64,000 bases of DNA from Actinacidiphila yanglinensis. GTDB taxonomy: Bacteria > Actinomycetota > Actinomycetes > Streptomycetales > Streptomycetaceae. The stretch's first letter is position 1; every line of letters begins with the position of its first letter. Made by a program: the position numbers and the translations under genes. The notes under the pieces are model-generated. The model was not told the origin of the DNA and made no database searches. It saw only the letters and a list, made by a program, of their open reading frames with translations. Of this stretch, positions 36,033 to 44,492 are shown one piece after another. The stretch spans positions 124,001-188,000 of the forward strand of contig NZ_FNVU01000015.1 of NCBI RefSeq assembly GCF_900107965.1. Direction: 5' to 3'.

Positions 36033-37295
36033 ATGAACGACCTGACGACGTCGCGCCGCCGGGCCGCGCTGCTGGCTCTGGCCCTGGGCGGCTTCGCCGT
36101 GGGGCTCACCGAGTTCGTCGCGATGGGCCTGCTCCCGGAGATTGCGCACGGCCTTCTTCCGGGTCCGTACGCGCGTTCCTCGTCGGACGCCATCAGCCGA
36201 GCGGGTTGGTCGGTCAGCACCTACGCGCTGGGGGTCGTCGTCGGTGCCCCCACGATCGCCGTGCTGGCCGCCCGGGTGTCCCGGAAGCGGCTGGTCCTGG
36301 GCCTCCTCGTGCTGTTCGTCGCCGGCACCGTGGCCTCGGCCCTCGCGCCGACGTTCTGGATGCTGCTGGCGGCACGCTTCATCGCAGGGCTGCCGCATGG
36401 CGCGTACTTCGGTGCGGCGGGCATACTCGCGGCCCGCCTGATGGGACCCGGGAACCAGGCCAGGGGATTCGCCCTGGTCCTGGCGGGCCTGACGACGTCG
36501 AACGTCATCGGAGTGCCGCTGATCACCAGCCTCGGCCAGGACGCGGGTTGGCGGATCGCCTATCTGGCCATCGCCGCGGTGTTCTTCCTGACGCTGCTGG
36601 CGGTGTGGGTCGTCGTTCCCGAGGACTCCGCCTACACAGGTGGGTCGCCACGTGCCGAGCTCGGCGCGCTGCGTGCCCCCCAGGTGTGGATGGCTGCCGC
36701 CGTCGCCTCCATCGGCTTCGCCGGTTTCTTCGCCGTCGACAGTTACCTCGCACCGATCACGACGCACGTCGCAGGGCTGCCCTCGACAGCCGTGCCCTGG
36801 GCCCTGGTCGCCGTCGGCCTCGGTATGACCGTGGGCAACGCGGTCGGCGGCTGGTCCGCCGACCGGAACCTGCGGTTCAGCCTGCTGCTCGGCTTCCCCT
36901 GCATCGTCGCCGCCCTCGTGGTCTTCGCCCTGGTCGCGCATGCGCACGGCGGGCTGTTCGTCGGCGCCTTCCTCCTCGGAGCGACCAGTATGTTCCTCGG
37001 CCCCGCCCTGCAGGCGCGGCTCATCGCGGTCGCCCCGGGCGCCCAACTCATGGGCGCGGCCATCAACCAGTCGGCCATGAACATCGCCAACAGCCTCGGC
37101 GCGGCCCTGGGCTCCGTGGTCATCGCCCAGGGACACGGCTACCTCGCACCGAGTTGGCTCGGCGCCCTGCTGGGCGTGGTCGGCTGCGCCCTGACCGTCG
37201 TCAGTTTCACCGTGGAGGGCCGCTCCGAACGCACCGCCACCGCACACGGCGGCCGCGCCATCCGTCCCCGTGCCCGGGCCAACGAATCTCCCTGA
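36033..37295 (+). CDS. MFS transporter, sugar-efflux (AraJ/SotB) type
   Basis: 420 residues with twelve predicted membrane segments. The first carries LALALGGFAVGLTEFVAMGLLPEIA, the family signature with conserved Glu/Phe; then the A-motif-like RVSRKRLVLGLLVLF, FIAGLPHGAYFGAAGILAA and LMGAAINQSAMNIANSLGAALGS. These proteins export arabinose, other sugars or drugs with proton antiport. The ATG at 36033 is the only start after the operator. Regulation by the divergent ROK protein is expected. It ends 65 bases from the convergent GH105 gene. Confidence 0.88.
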   Translation: MNDLTTSRRRAALLALALGGFAVGLTEFVAMGLLPEIAHGLLPGPYARSSSDAISRAGWSVSTYALGVVVGAPTIAVLAARVSRKRLVLGLLVLFVAGTVASALAPTFWMLLAARFIAGLPHGAYFGAAGILAARLMGPGNQARGFALVLAGLTTSNVIGVPLITSLGQDAGWRIAYLAIAAVFFLTLLAVWVVVPEDSAYTGGSPRAELGALRAPQVWMAAAVASIGFAGFFAVDSYLAPITTHVAGLPSTAVPWALVAVGLGMTVGNAVGGWSADRNLRFSLLLGFPCIVAALVVFALVAHAHGGLFVGAFLLGATSMFLGPALQARLIAVAPGAQLMGAAINQSAMNIANSLGAALGSVVIAQGHGYLAPSWLGALLGVVGCALTVVSFTVEGRSERTATAHGGRAIRPRARANESP

Positions 37296-37360
37296 TCGTC
37301 GCCGGCTTGCGAACGGAGGCGCGGGCCTGCCCGGTGCACCACCCGGGAAGGAGGGCCGTG

Positions 37361-38920
37361 TCAGTGGCCGGCCTCCTCGGAGAAGTAGAGGAACGCGCCC
37401 AGCCCGTGCATGTCGTTCGTGGCCTGGGTCCGGTCGACGTAGTACGCGTAGTCGCCGACATCGGTCCCGACGGAGATGTTCGTCAGGTAGGTGAGACCGT
37501 CGTCGTGCAGGGAGATCCGGTCCAGTTCGCCGCGGTGTCCCGCCGTCACCGCGGCCTGGTAGGCGTCGCCGGAGACGTATCCCCGTTTGAGCGCCGTGTC
37601 GATGGTCTGCGTGAACATCGCCGAGCAGGACGTCTCCGTCCAGTTGCCGGCGCTGCCGCCCTTGTCCACGACCTGGAACCACCTCCCGCTGGCCGGGTCC
37701 TGGTAGGCGACCATGCCGCGGACCAGGTTGCGGACGATCGCGATCAGCTGCGCCCGGCGCGGCTGGTCGGGCGGAATCAGGTCGAGGATCTCCGTGGCGG
37801 CGATGCCGTACCACCCGACGGCGCGGCACCAGTACTCCGGTGCGAGGCCGGTCCCGGGGTCCGCCCACGATGCCGACGCGGACGCGTCGTAGGCGTGCTT
37901 CATCAGGCCGTTCGCCTGCTGCAGATGGCTCGCGTAGACCACCAGTTGCTGGGTCGCGATGTCGAACGACCGGGTGCTGTCCCCGACGTACTTGCCGTAC
38001 TGCGCCATGAAGGGGTCGGCCATGAACGTGCCGTCCGACCACAACTGGTTCGCCCGGTCCGCGGTGTCGGCGTGCCAGAACCCGCCGTCGCTCGTGGTCG
38101 GGTACCCGGCGCCGGGCAGGAGGCGGTCGTGGATCTGCTTGGCGGCCAGGCCGTACTTGGTCTGGCCGGTCTCCCGGTACAGCGCGATCATCACCTGGCC
38201 GGGCATCATGCTGTCCAGGCTGTCGAAGCTGTTGTTGATGTGCCCGTCGGCGTCGACGAAGCGGTCGGCCCACGCCTTGACGTACGCGATCAGGGCGGCC
38301 CGGCGGGCGGGATCGGCGGTGTGCTGGGCGAGCTGGTACTGGCCCATCATGTACAGGGCAACCGGGTAGCTCCAGCCGCCGACGCTCGACGGGGTGTACC
38401 GCTGCATCGTGGAGTCGACCACCGCGTCCGACCAGTCCGTGCTCTGCTGGTCGGCCACGGTGAGCGAGTCGAGGTCGGGCAGACCGCCCGTCGTCGTGCC
38501 GGTCAGCCGGATCAGATTGGTCCCCGCCCGCAGGGTCACCGGGATCCTGGTGACCGCCCAGGTGTTCCAGTCCGCGGTCGGGGCGAAGCCCGGCGTGGAC
38601 ACCACCGCGCCGTTGACGCCTACGTCGGCCGCGCGCCCCGCCGTCGTCCCGTTGGCGTAGCGCAGAGCCAGCGTCGCGGCGCCCGCGGCCGGCATCCTGA
38701 CCGTGAACTCGACGTACGCGCCGACCTCGTTGGTGCTGTTGACGAAGCCTGTTCCGGTGTACCCGAGATGGTCGGAGTCCACCGTGCCGTGGAAGACGGT
38801 CGCGTCCTCCGCCTCGTACACGGAGGACATCGGCGGCGCCGCCGCCTGTGCCGAGCCGGACGTCACCGCGTAACTCGCGGCCAGCATCCCGAGGGCTAAG
38901 ACCGCTGCCTTTGCGCGCAT
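37361..38920 (-). CDS. Secreted GH105-like unsaturated uronyl hydrolase with N-terminal CBM35/CBM6
   Basis: About 519 residues from the ATG at 38920 (AGGAGG directly upstream). A signal peptide ends at GSAQAAA. Residues 35-155 are a CBM6/35-like module (SSVYEAEDATVFHGTVDSD, YTGTGFVNSTNEVGAYVEF). Then an (alpha/alpha)6 catalytic domain of the GH88/GH105 type: YPVALYMMGQYQLA, DGGFWHADT, LWSDGTFMADPFMAQYG with the catalytic aspartate, WCRAVGWYGIAATEILDLIP, SGRWFQVVDKGG and NWTETSCSAMFTQTI. Such enzymes remove the 4,5-unsaturated uronic acid left by polysaccharide lyases, consistent with the PL8 lyase gene directly upstream on the same strand. Confidence 0.88.
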   Translation of the reverse strand: MRAKAAVLALGMLAASYAVTSGSAQAAAPPMSSVYEAEDATVFHGTVDSDHLGYTGTGFVNSTNEVGAYVEFTVRMPAAGAATLALRYANGTTAGRAADVGVNGAVVSTPGFAPTADWNTWAVTRIPVTLRAGTNLIRLTGTTTGGLPDLDSLTVADQQSTDWSDAVVDSTMQRYTPSSVGGWSYPVALYMMGQYQLAQHTADPARRAALIAYVKAWADRFVDADGHINNSFDSLDSMMPGQVMIALYRETGQTKYGLAAKQIHDRLLPGAGYPTTSDGGFWHADTADRANQLWSDGTFMADPFMAQYGKYVGDSTRSFDIATQQLVVYASHLQQANGLMKHAYDASASASWADPGTGLAPEYWCRAVGWYGIAATEILDLIPPDQPRRAQLIAIVRNLVRGMVAYQDPASGRWFQVVDKGGSAGNWTETSCSAMFTQTIDTALKRGYVSGDAYQAAVTAGHRGELDRISLHDDGLTYLTNISVGTDVGDYAYYVDRTQATNDMHGLGAFLYFSEEAGH

Positions 38921-38934
38921 GGAGCCTCCTCTTC

Positions 38935-38979
38935 TTCGTCGGCAACCGACTTTTCGGCGACCGATTCTTCGGCGACCGA
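38935..38979. repeat. Three tandem 15-bp repeats
   Basis: Units at 38935-38949, 38950-38964 and 38965-38979 share the core TCGGCRACCGA. They lie between the PL8 and GH105 genes, just upstream of the GH105 ribosome site, and could affect its translation or be a regulator-binding array. Confidence 0.75.
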
Positions 38980-39013
38980 CCGGCACTTCGTTGCCGGAGG
39001 ACCGGGCGGTGTC

Positions 39014-41407
39014 CTATGCGGTGGTGAAGCGAGCGACGAAGGTCCTCCCCGCCGCTCCGGCCACGGCCACCGACAGGCGGACATTCGGTGTCGTGGCGAG
39101 GACGGTGATCCCGGGGTCGACGGAGGTCACCCCGGAAACGGCTCCGTCGACGGTGACCGTCACCGGTCCGGTGAGTTCCTGGGTCGGATCGCAGACGGCC
39201 ACGCTCAGCGTCCCGTCCTTCCGCTGGGTGACGACCGAGGCGGTCCCGTCGACCTGGATGCCGGCGGCCCTGGGCGCGCCTGCCTGCCAGACGTTGGCCA
39301 TGGCGACCCCGGACCCCGATCGGGCGACGGCCTGGACCTGCGGGGTGTTCGCGGCCACGGTGACGTCGTTGGAGGCGGCGAACGCCGCGGTCTGGGCCGA
39401 GGTCGCGGCGGGCAACTGGATGAAGTGGTAACCGCCGCCGGTGGGGTTGACGCCGTGGTCGACCCACATGGTGACGAACCGGCGGGTGTAGGCGGTGGCG
39501 TCCACGTTCACGTTGCGGTGGTCCATGTCGGTCCACTTGCCGGTGCGGTCCTCACGCACGAGCGTGACGTGGCCGCCTGAGAAGACGTAACCGCCGAGGT
39601 TGTCGACGTAGATCCAATGCGGTTCGACCACGGTCGGTGTGCTGCTCGGGGTCGAGGCCACCACGGTGCCGTCGACATGGATGTTCGACCGGCCGTCGGG
39701 GCCGATGTTGCGGTTCTCGATGATCGTCTCGATCGTGTGGCCGTCGGTGCTGGTGATGCCGGCGCCCAGGCAGATCACGGCGTCCTGGATGCAGAACCAG
39801 GACTTGCGGCCGGTGAGTGTCTGCTTGGCGAACGACAGTCCCATGCCGGCGGCGACGTTGCCGTCGAGCAGGGCACCGCCGGCCCAGGTGTTGGTCGAGC
39901 CGCGGTTGGTGCCCAGCGCGAGGGTCTTGGTGTCGAGGGTGACGCCGGGTATCCGGTACTTGTTCGCCGTCGGCCAGTAGGCGTTGGTCCAGTGCCCCGG
40001 CTGGGTGGCCAGGTAGAGGTAGGCGGCGCCCTCGCCGGTGTACCAGCCCTGGAGATTCTCGCTGTTGGCGCTCTCGTACGGCTTGATGCGCGGGGTGTCC
40101 ATGGCGATGGCGAAGGCGAAGGACGGCCGCCGGTGCACGACCCGTGCCATCGACGTGGCCACGACGGAGGCGGTGGACTCGGTTCCGGCCGGGATCGAGT
40201 CGTCGGCGACGACCGACCGGCCCAGCGCGATCGACGAGATCCGCACCTGTTCCAGCGGCACGGGGTCGTAGGTGAAGAAGTCCTGGTAGGTGTCCGCGCC
40301 GATCCAACCCTTGACCTGCGAGCGCACTTCGCGCGCGAGGCCGGGCGGGAAGATCCCGGCGAGCTGCAGCAGCGTGGCGCCGGTCAGGCGCCCGATGCGG
40401 TGGTCGGTCTCGTAGAACCGGGACAGGGCGCGACCGCGCACCATGTCCATGAAGGCGCCACGGTAGATCCAGGGCCGGAAGTTGGCCTGTGTCCAGATGT
40501 GGACGCGCTGCACCTGATCCGCGGTGGCCGCCCATGGGGTGTCCTGGACGGCGACCAGCAGATAGGTCAGGTACTGCAGCAGGGAGACCCCGTAGGAACC
40601 GTTGTAGGCGAAGTAGACGTGCTGGAGGAAACCGCCGTCAGGGTAGAAGCCGTCCCCGCTGGTGCTGTACGGGAAGAGGTTCGCGATCGCCGTCATCGCG
40701 TCGTCGATCACGGCGCCGTCCTGGCTGAGCGCGCCGCGCACGGTGGTGATGGCGCAGGTCCAGTTGAGGTTGGCGCCGGTGGCGGTCGCTCCGCCCACCC
40801 GACTCGGATCGGGCAGGTACCGGGCGATCGCGGCCGTGGCGGTCGCGAGCTGGGCGGGCGAGAGCTGGTCGTACAGCGCGACGCAGATGTCGTTGAGCGC
40901 GAGCGGTATGCCGATCTGGAAGTCCCACCAGTTGTCGTACTGCGCGGTGACCCCGTACTTGTGGGAGAGGAACCAGTCGAGGGCGGACGTGACGTCGCCC
41001 AGCAGCGCCGTGTTGCCGGACAGGGAGGAGCCGGGCGAGGCGTAGGCGAGGGCGAGCTGGCGCAACCGCCCGGCCACGTCCCGCTGGACGGCCGAGACGG
41101 TGCTGCTGTCCAGGTCCGCCCACAGGTTGGTGCGCGACGCCGTGGTGTTCAGTGTCGACCACAGGCCGTTCGCCACCTCGGCCATCGCCTCGGCGTAGCG
41201 GGTGAGCACGGGGTCGGAGGTGCTGTAGCCGCCGATCAGGGTGTCGTGCCACTGGGTGCGGACCTTCGCGAAGTCCGCGGCCGTCGCCGCCTCGGGCCGG
41301 CCCGGGACACCGAGGGCCGAGCCGAGGAACCAGGCGGGGGCCAGTGCGGCGCCGGCCAGCAGGGTCGAGCGGCGGGTGATGCCGCGGGGTGTGTGCTCAG
41401 CGGACAT
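39014..41407 (-). CDS. Secreted PL8 polysaccharide lyase (hyaluronate/chondroitin/xanthan lyase family)
   Basis: About 797 residues from the ATG at 41407. The N-terminus has a twin-arginine-like export signal (ITRRSTLLAGAALAPAW). The alpha-toroid catalytic region shows NWWDFQIGIPLALND, NLNWTCAITTVRGAL and GGFLQHVYFAYNGSYGVSLLQ, carrying the catalytic Asn, His and Tyr of family PL8. The middle and C-terminal beta-sandwich follow (RPSFAFAIAMDTPRIKPYES, GWYTGEGAAYLYL, KSWFCIQDAVICLGAGI). The enzyme cleaves uronic-acid-containing chains by beta-elimination. GH105 follows on the same strand, and the LacI regulator is divergent. Which glycan is attacked cannot be read from the sequence. Confidence 0.92.
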   Translation of the reverse strand: MSAEHTPRGITRRSTLLAGAALAPAWFLGSALGVPGRPEAATAADFAKVRTQWHDTLIGGYSTSDPVLTRYAEAMAEVANGLWSTLNTTASRTNLWADLDSSTVSAVQRDVAGRLRQLALAYASPGSSLSGNTALLGDVTSALDWFLSHKYGVTAQYDNWWDFQIGIPLALNDICVALYDQLSPAQLATATAAIARYLPDPSRVGGATATGANLNWTCAITTVRGALSQDGAVIDDAMTAIANLFPYSTSGDGFYPDGGFLQHVYFAYNGSYGVSLLQYLTYLLVAVQDTPWAATADQVQRVHIWTQANFRPWIYRGAFMDMVRGRALSRFYETDHRIGRLTGATLLQLAGIFPPGLAREVRSQVKGWIGADTYQDFFTYDPVPLEQVRISSIALGRSVVADDSIPAGTESTASVVATSMARVVHRRPSFAFAIAMDTPRIKPYESANSENLQGWYTGEGAAYLYLATQPGHWTNAYWPTANKYRIPGVTLDTKTLALGTNRGSTNTWAGGALLDGNVAAGMGLSFAKQTLTGRKSWFCIQDAVICLGAGITSTDGHTIETIIENRNIGPDGRSNIHVDGTVVASTPSSTPTVVEPHWIYVDNLGGYVFSGGHVTLVREDRTGKWTDMDHRNVNVDATAYTRRFVTMWVDHGVNPTGGGYHFIQLPAATSAQTAAFAASNDVTVAANTPQVQAVARSGSGVAMANVWQAGAPRAAGIQVDGTASVVTQRKDGTLSVAVCDPTQELTGPVTVTVDGAVSGVTSVDPGITVLATTPNVRLSVAVAGAAGRTFVARFTTA

Positions 41408-41487
41408 GAGAAGGACCCTCACGGTAGGGGTGGAGGATGGCAGCCGGGAGCGGGCCGGACCGGGTGGCGCCCGGGGCGGCGTGAGGG

Positions 41488-41533
41488 ATCGTGGCTCCAT
41501 GACGCTCTGGAAGTCAAGGGCTAATACGTATTA
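41488..41533. promoter_or_regulatory. LacI operator and PL8 promoter
   Basis: A perfect 12-bp palindrome TAATACGTATTA lies at 41522-41533, between the PL8 gene and the LacI gene. Leftward, TTGACT (41512-41517) and CACGAT (41488-41493) with an 18-base spacer form a plausible PL8 promoter, and the operator abuts its -35. The same site, with one change, precedes the FAD oxidoreductase gene. Confidence 0.78.
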
Positions 41534-41608
41534 TCATGGGTGCGGCAGAGAACCGGCACGGCCGTGCCGGCCGGGAGTCGATCGTCCGGAGAGGAGGCCG
41601 GCGTTACG

Positions 41609-42685
41609 ATGCAGCACGTGACGCAGCGCCGTAAACGGGTTACCCAGGCCGAGGTGGCCCGCCTCGCGGGCGTCTCTCAGGCGATGGTCTCGCTGGTGCT
41701 CAACGACTCCGACGGGGTGCGCGTCGCGCCGGAGACCCGCAAGCGTGTCGAGGAGGCGCTGCGGCAGACCGGTTACACCGTGGACATCATGGGGCGGCGC
41801 CTGCGCGGCAAGTCGAACCGGATCCTCGGCGTCTTCACCTACGAGGCGGTCTTCCCCTCCGGCACGGCGGACTTCTACGGCCCGTTCCTCGGCGGTATCG
41901 AGGAGGAGTCGGAGGCGCAGGGGTTCGACCTGCTGCTCTTCACCAGCCCGGGCCGCCGGCAGGGCCGGCGCAAGGTCTACGAGAAGGGATCGAACCGGCT
42001 CGGCATCGCGGACGGCTGCATCCTGCTCGGGCGGCACACCGATCGCGACGAGCTGGACCGCCTGGTCGACGAGCGGTTCCCGTTCGTGTTCATCGGCCGG
42101 CGCGAGTCGTCCGCCGGACCGGTGAGCTACGTCGGCGGCGACTATGCCGCGGCCACCGCCGCCCTGCACGAACGCCTGTGGTCGCTCGGCCACCGCAGGG
42201 TGGCGCTCGTCGGGTACCGCGAGGAGAGCGAGTCGACGGCGGACCGGCGGGACGGTTACCTGCGTGCCTGCCGGCGGCACCGGAAGACGCCGCTGGCTCT
42301 CACCGACGTCGATCCGTCGGCCGTCTTCGAGCGGCTGCGTGCCGACCGGGTCACCGCTGCCCTGGTGGAGACGACCGAGATGGCCGTCGCGCTGCACGCG
42401 CTGGCCATGAACTCCGGGCTGCGCGTGCCCGAGGACCTGTCGATCGGCGTGCTCGGTGACACCGATCCCACGCAGACCTCGTCGTGGCCACTCCGGGCGA
42501 CGCCCGAGATCGACTGGACCACGTTCCGGATCCCGCGCCGCGAGATGGGCTCCCGAGCGGTGCGCATCCTCGTCGGAATGCTGCGCGGCGACATCGAACC
42601 CGGCCGCAGGTCGCAGGTCCTCCTCCCATGCGAACTGGTCGACGGCAGCACCGTCGCCGAGGCGCCCCGCACCACTGCCCGCTGA
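41609..42685 (+). CDS. LacI-family transcriptional regulator
   Basis: 358 residues from the ATG at 41609, preceded by AGGAGG. The helix-turn-helix and hinge are VTQAEVARLAGVSQAMVSLV and VRVAPETRKRVEEALRQTGY. The ligand domain has GVFTYEAVFPSGTADFYGPF, GCILLGRHTD, VSYVGGDYAAATAALHERL, GHRRVALVGYREES and ATPEIDWTTFRIPRREMGSR. LacI proteins of sugar loci are usually repressors released by a saccharide. The matching palindromes at 41522 and 42824 indicate that it controls itself, the PL8-GH105 pair and the FAD-ABC-esterase operon. A weak hairpin at 42724-42760 follows the gene. Confidence 0.92.
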   Translation: MQHVTQRRKRVTQAEVARLAGVSQAMVSLVLNDSDGVRVAPETRKRVEEALRQTGYTVDIMGRRLRGKSNRILGVFTYEAVFPSGTADFYGPFLGGIEEESEAQGFDLLLFTSPGRRQGRRKVYEKGSNRLGIADGCILLGRHTDRDELDRLVDERFPFVFIGRRESSAGPVSYVGGDYAAATAALHERLWSLGHRRVALVGYREESESTADRRDGYLRACRRHRKTPLALTDVDPSAVFERLRADRVTAALVETTEMAVALHALAMNSGLRVPEDLSIGVLGDTDPTQTSSWPLRATPEIDWTTFRIPRREMGSRAVRILVGMLRGDIEPGRRSQVLLPCELVDGSTVAEAPRTTAR

Positions 42686-42723
42686 GCCGTCGTCACGCAC
42701 GGCGCCGAGCCGCGCGCTTCCCT

Positions 42724-42760
42724 CGCCCGGCGGCGGGTCCACCGCGCCCTGCGCCGGGCG
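42724..42760 (+). terminator. Weak hairpin after LacI gene
   Basis: Arms CGCCCGGCG (42724-42732) and CGCCGGGCG (42752-42760) with a 19-base loop. It may separate LacI transcription from the next promoter. Confidence 0.4.
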
Positions 42761-42790
42761 GCCGCCCCGAACCTTCCCCGAAACTTGCCG

Positions 42791-42835
42791 TTGACTTCTC
42801 CGGAATCCTTCCCTAGCGTGCGCTAATACGAATTA
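42791..42835 (+). promoter_or_regulatory. Promoter and LacI operator of the FAD-ABC-esterase operon
   Basis: TTGACT (42791-42796), a 17-base spacer and TAGCGT (42814-42819) make a sigma-70-type promoter. TAATACGAATTA at 42824-42835 lies at the expected transcription start and differs by one base from the palindrome at 41522. This is the classic position for repression. Confidence 0.82.
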
Positions 42836-42853
42836 CCAAGGGAGGGCGCGCGG

Positions 42854-44470
42854 GTGAAGGAACTATCCACGGACGTGCTGGTCGTCGGAGGAGGGCTCGG
42901 TGGCATCGCCGCCGCCCTGGCCGCGACCGAGCACGGCGCACAGGTGGTGCTCACGGAGGGCCCCCGGTGGCTCGGTGGGCAACTCACCGCCCAGGCCACC
43001 CCTCCGGACGAGCACCCGTGGGTCGAGATGCTCGGTGTCACGGCGTCGTACCGGTCGATGCGGGACGGCATTCGCGCGTACTACCGGCGCCACTACCCGC
43101 TGACCGCCCAGGCGCTGCGCGCCCGCCAACTGAACCCGGGCGCCGGCCTGGTCAGCCGGCTCTGCCACGAACCGCGGGTCGCCGTGTCGGTCCTCGAGGC
43201 GATGCTCGCCCCGGCCCGCAGCTCCGGCCGGTTGACGGTGCTGCGCCCCTACCGCGCGGAGGCGGCGGCGGTCGACGGCGACGCGGTGACCGCGGTGACC
43301 CTGGTACCGGACGGCGACACGGCGGACGGCCCGGTCACGGTGCACGCCCGGTACGTGATCGACGCGACGGAGACCGGCGACCTGCTGCCGCTGGCCGGTG
43401 CCGAGTACGTCACCGGAGCGGAGTCCCGGGACGAGACCGGCGAGCCCAGCGCGAAGGAGCACGCCGAACCGCTGACCATGCAGGCCGTGTCCTGGTGCTT
43501 CGCGGTCGACCACGTCGACGGGGACCACACCATCGACCGCCCCGCGACCTACGACCACTGGCATTCGGTGCGGCCGGCCGTCTGGCCCGGACCGCTGCTG
43601 GCGTTCTCCTGGCCCAACCCGCGGACCCTCGAACCGTCGAACGGCTGGCTCGACCCCAACCCGGACGACGACCCGCTGGCCGTCGAGGCGGACCAGAGCA
43701 AGGACGCGGGGACCGACGACTTGTGGCGGTTCCGGCGCATCGCGGCGCGGCGCCTGTTCGGGCCGGGCGCCTACGCCAGCGACATCACCCTGGTGAACTG
43801 GCCGATGATCGACTACATGGACGGCCCCCTGTTCGAGGTCTCGGCCGACGAGGCGGCCAAGCACCGCAACGGCGCACGGGAGTTGGCACTGTCGGCCCTG
43901 TACTGGATGCAGACCGAGGCGCCGCGGCCCGACGGCGGCACCGGCTTCCCGTCGCTGAGGCTGCGCGGCGACCTGCTCGGCTCCGACGACGGCCTGGCCC
44001 AGGACGTCTACGTGCGCGAGTCCCGCCGCATCCGCGCCGTCACCACGGTCAAGGAGGACGACGTCTCGCTGGCGATCCGCGGCGACCACGGTGCGACGCG
44101 CTACCGGGACTCGGTCGGCATCGGGATGTACCGCATCGACCTGCACCCGTCGACCGGCGGCGACACCTATCTCGACGTGGCCTCGGCCCCGTTCCAGATC
44201 CCGCTCGGCGCGCTGCTCCCCCAGCGGCTGACCAACCTCCTGCCGGCCGCCAAGAACATCGGCACCACGCACATCACCAACGGCGCCTACCGGCTCCATC
44301 CCGTCGAGTGGAACATCGGCGAGGCCGCCGGCACCCTCGCCGCGCACTGCGTCGCCACCGGCCGCACGCCGCACGGCGTGCACGCCACGGACGCACACCT
44401 CCACGACTACCAGTCCCTGCTGTCCGGGCGCGGTGTTCCGCTGGCCTGGCCCGAGATCCGCGGCTACTAG
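42854..44470 (+). CDS. FAD-dependent oxidoreductase of the LacI-controlled locus
   Basis: 538 residues from a GTG with GGAGGG upstream. The N-terminus binds FAD: VLVVGGGLGGIAAALAATEH, then GPRWLGGQLTAQ. YVIDATETGDLLPLAGAEYV is the second dinucleotide-related motif of the FAD_oxidored family. The C-terminus has IPLGALLPQRLTNLLPAAKN and EWNIGEAAGTLAAH. Proteins of this family are repeatedly found in polysaccharide loci and are sometimes mislabelled xanthan lyase, but the oxidised substrate is not known. No signal peptide is present. It is the first gene of an operon with an ABC importer and an esterase, so a role in oxidising a sugar or sugar substituent is inferred. Confidence 0.86.
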   Translation: MKELSTDVLVVGGGLGGIAAALAATEHGAQVVLTEGPRWLGGQLTAQATPPDEHPWVEMLGVTASYRSMRDGIRAYYRRHYPLTAQALRARQLNPGAGLVSRLCHEPRVAVSVLEAMLAPARSSGRLTVLRPYRAEAAAVDGDAVTAVTLVPDGDTADGPVTVHARYVIDATETGDLLPLAGAEYVTGAESRDETGEPSAKEHAEPLTMQAVSWCFAVDHVDGDHTIDRPATYDHWHSVRPAVWPGPLLAFSWPNPRTLEPSNGWLDPNPDDDPLAVEADQSKDAGTDDLWRFRRIAARRLFGPGAYASDITLVNWPMIDYMDGPLFEVSADEAAKHRNGARELALSALYWMQTEAPRPDGGTGFPSLRLRGDLLGSDDGLAQDVYVRESRRIRAVTTVKEDDVSLAIRGDHGATRYRDSVGIGMYRIDLHPSTGGDTYLDVASAPFQIPLGALLPQRLTNLLPAAKNIGTTHITNGAYRLHPVEWNIGEAAGTLAAHCVATGRTPHGVHATDAHLHDYQSLLSGRGVPLAWPEIRGY

Positions 44471-44492
44471 AACCGAATCCTCTGGAGCAACG

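Noticed and set aside
35583..39536. Minus-strand open frame of about 1,300 codons across the ROK, MFS, GH105 and PL8 genes
   Set aside because: It overlaps four clear genes in other frames and shows only repetitive Arg/Gly/His text, typical of shadow frames.
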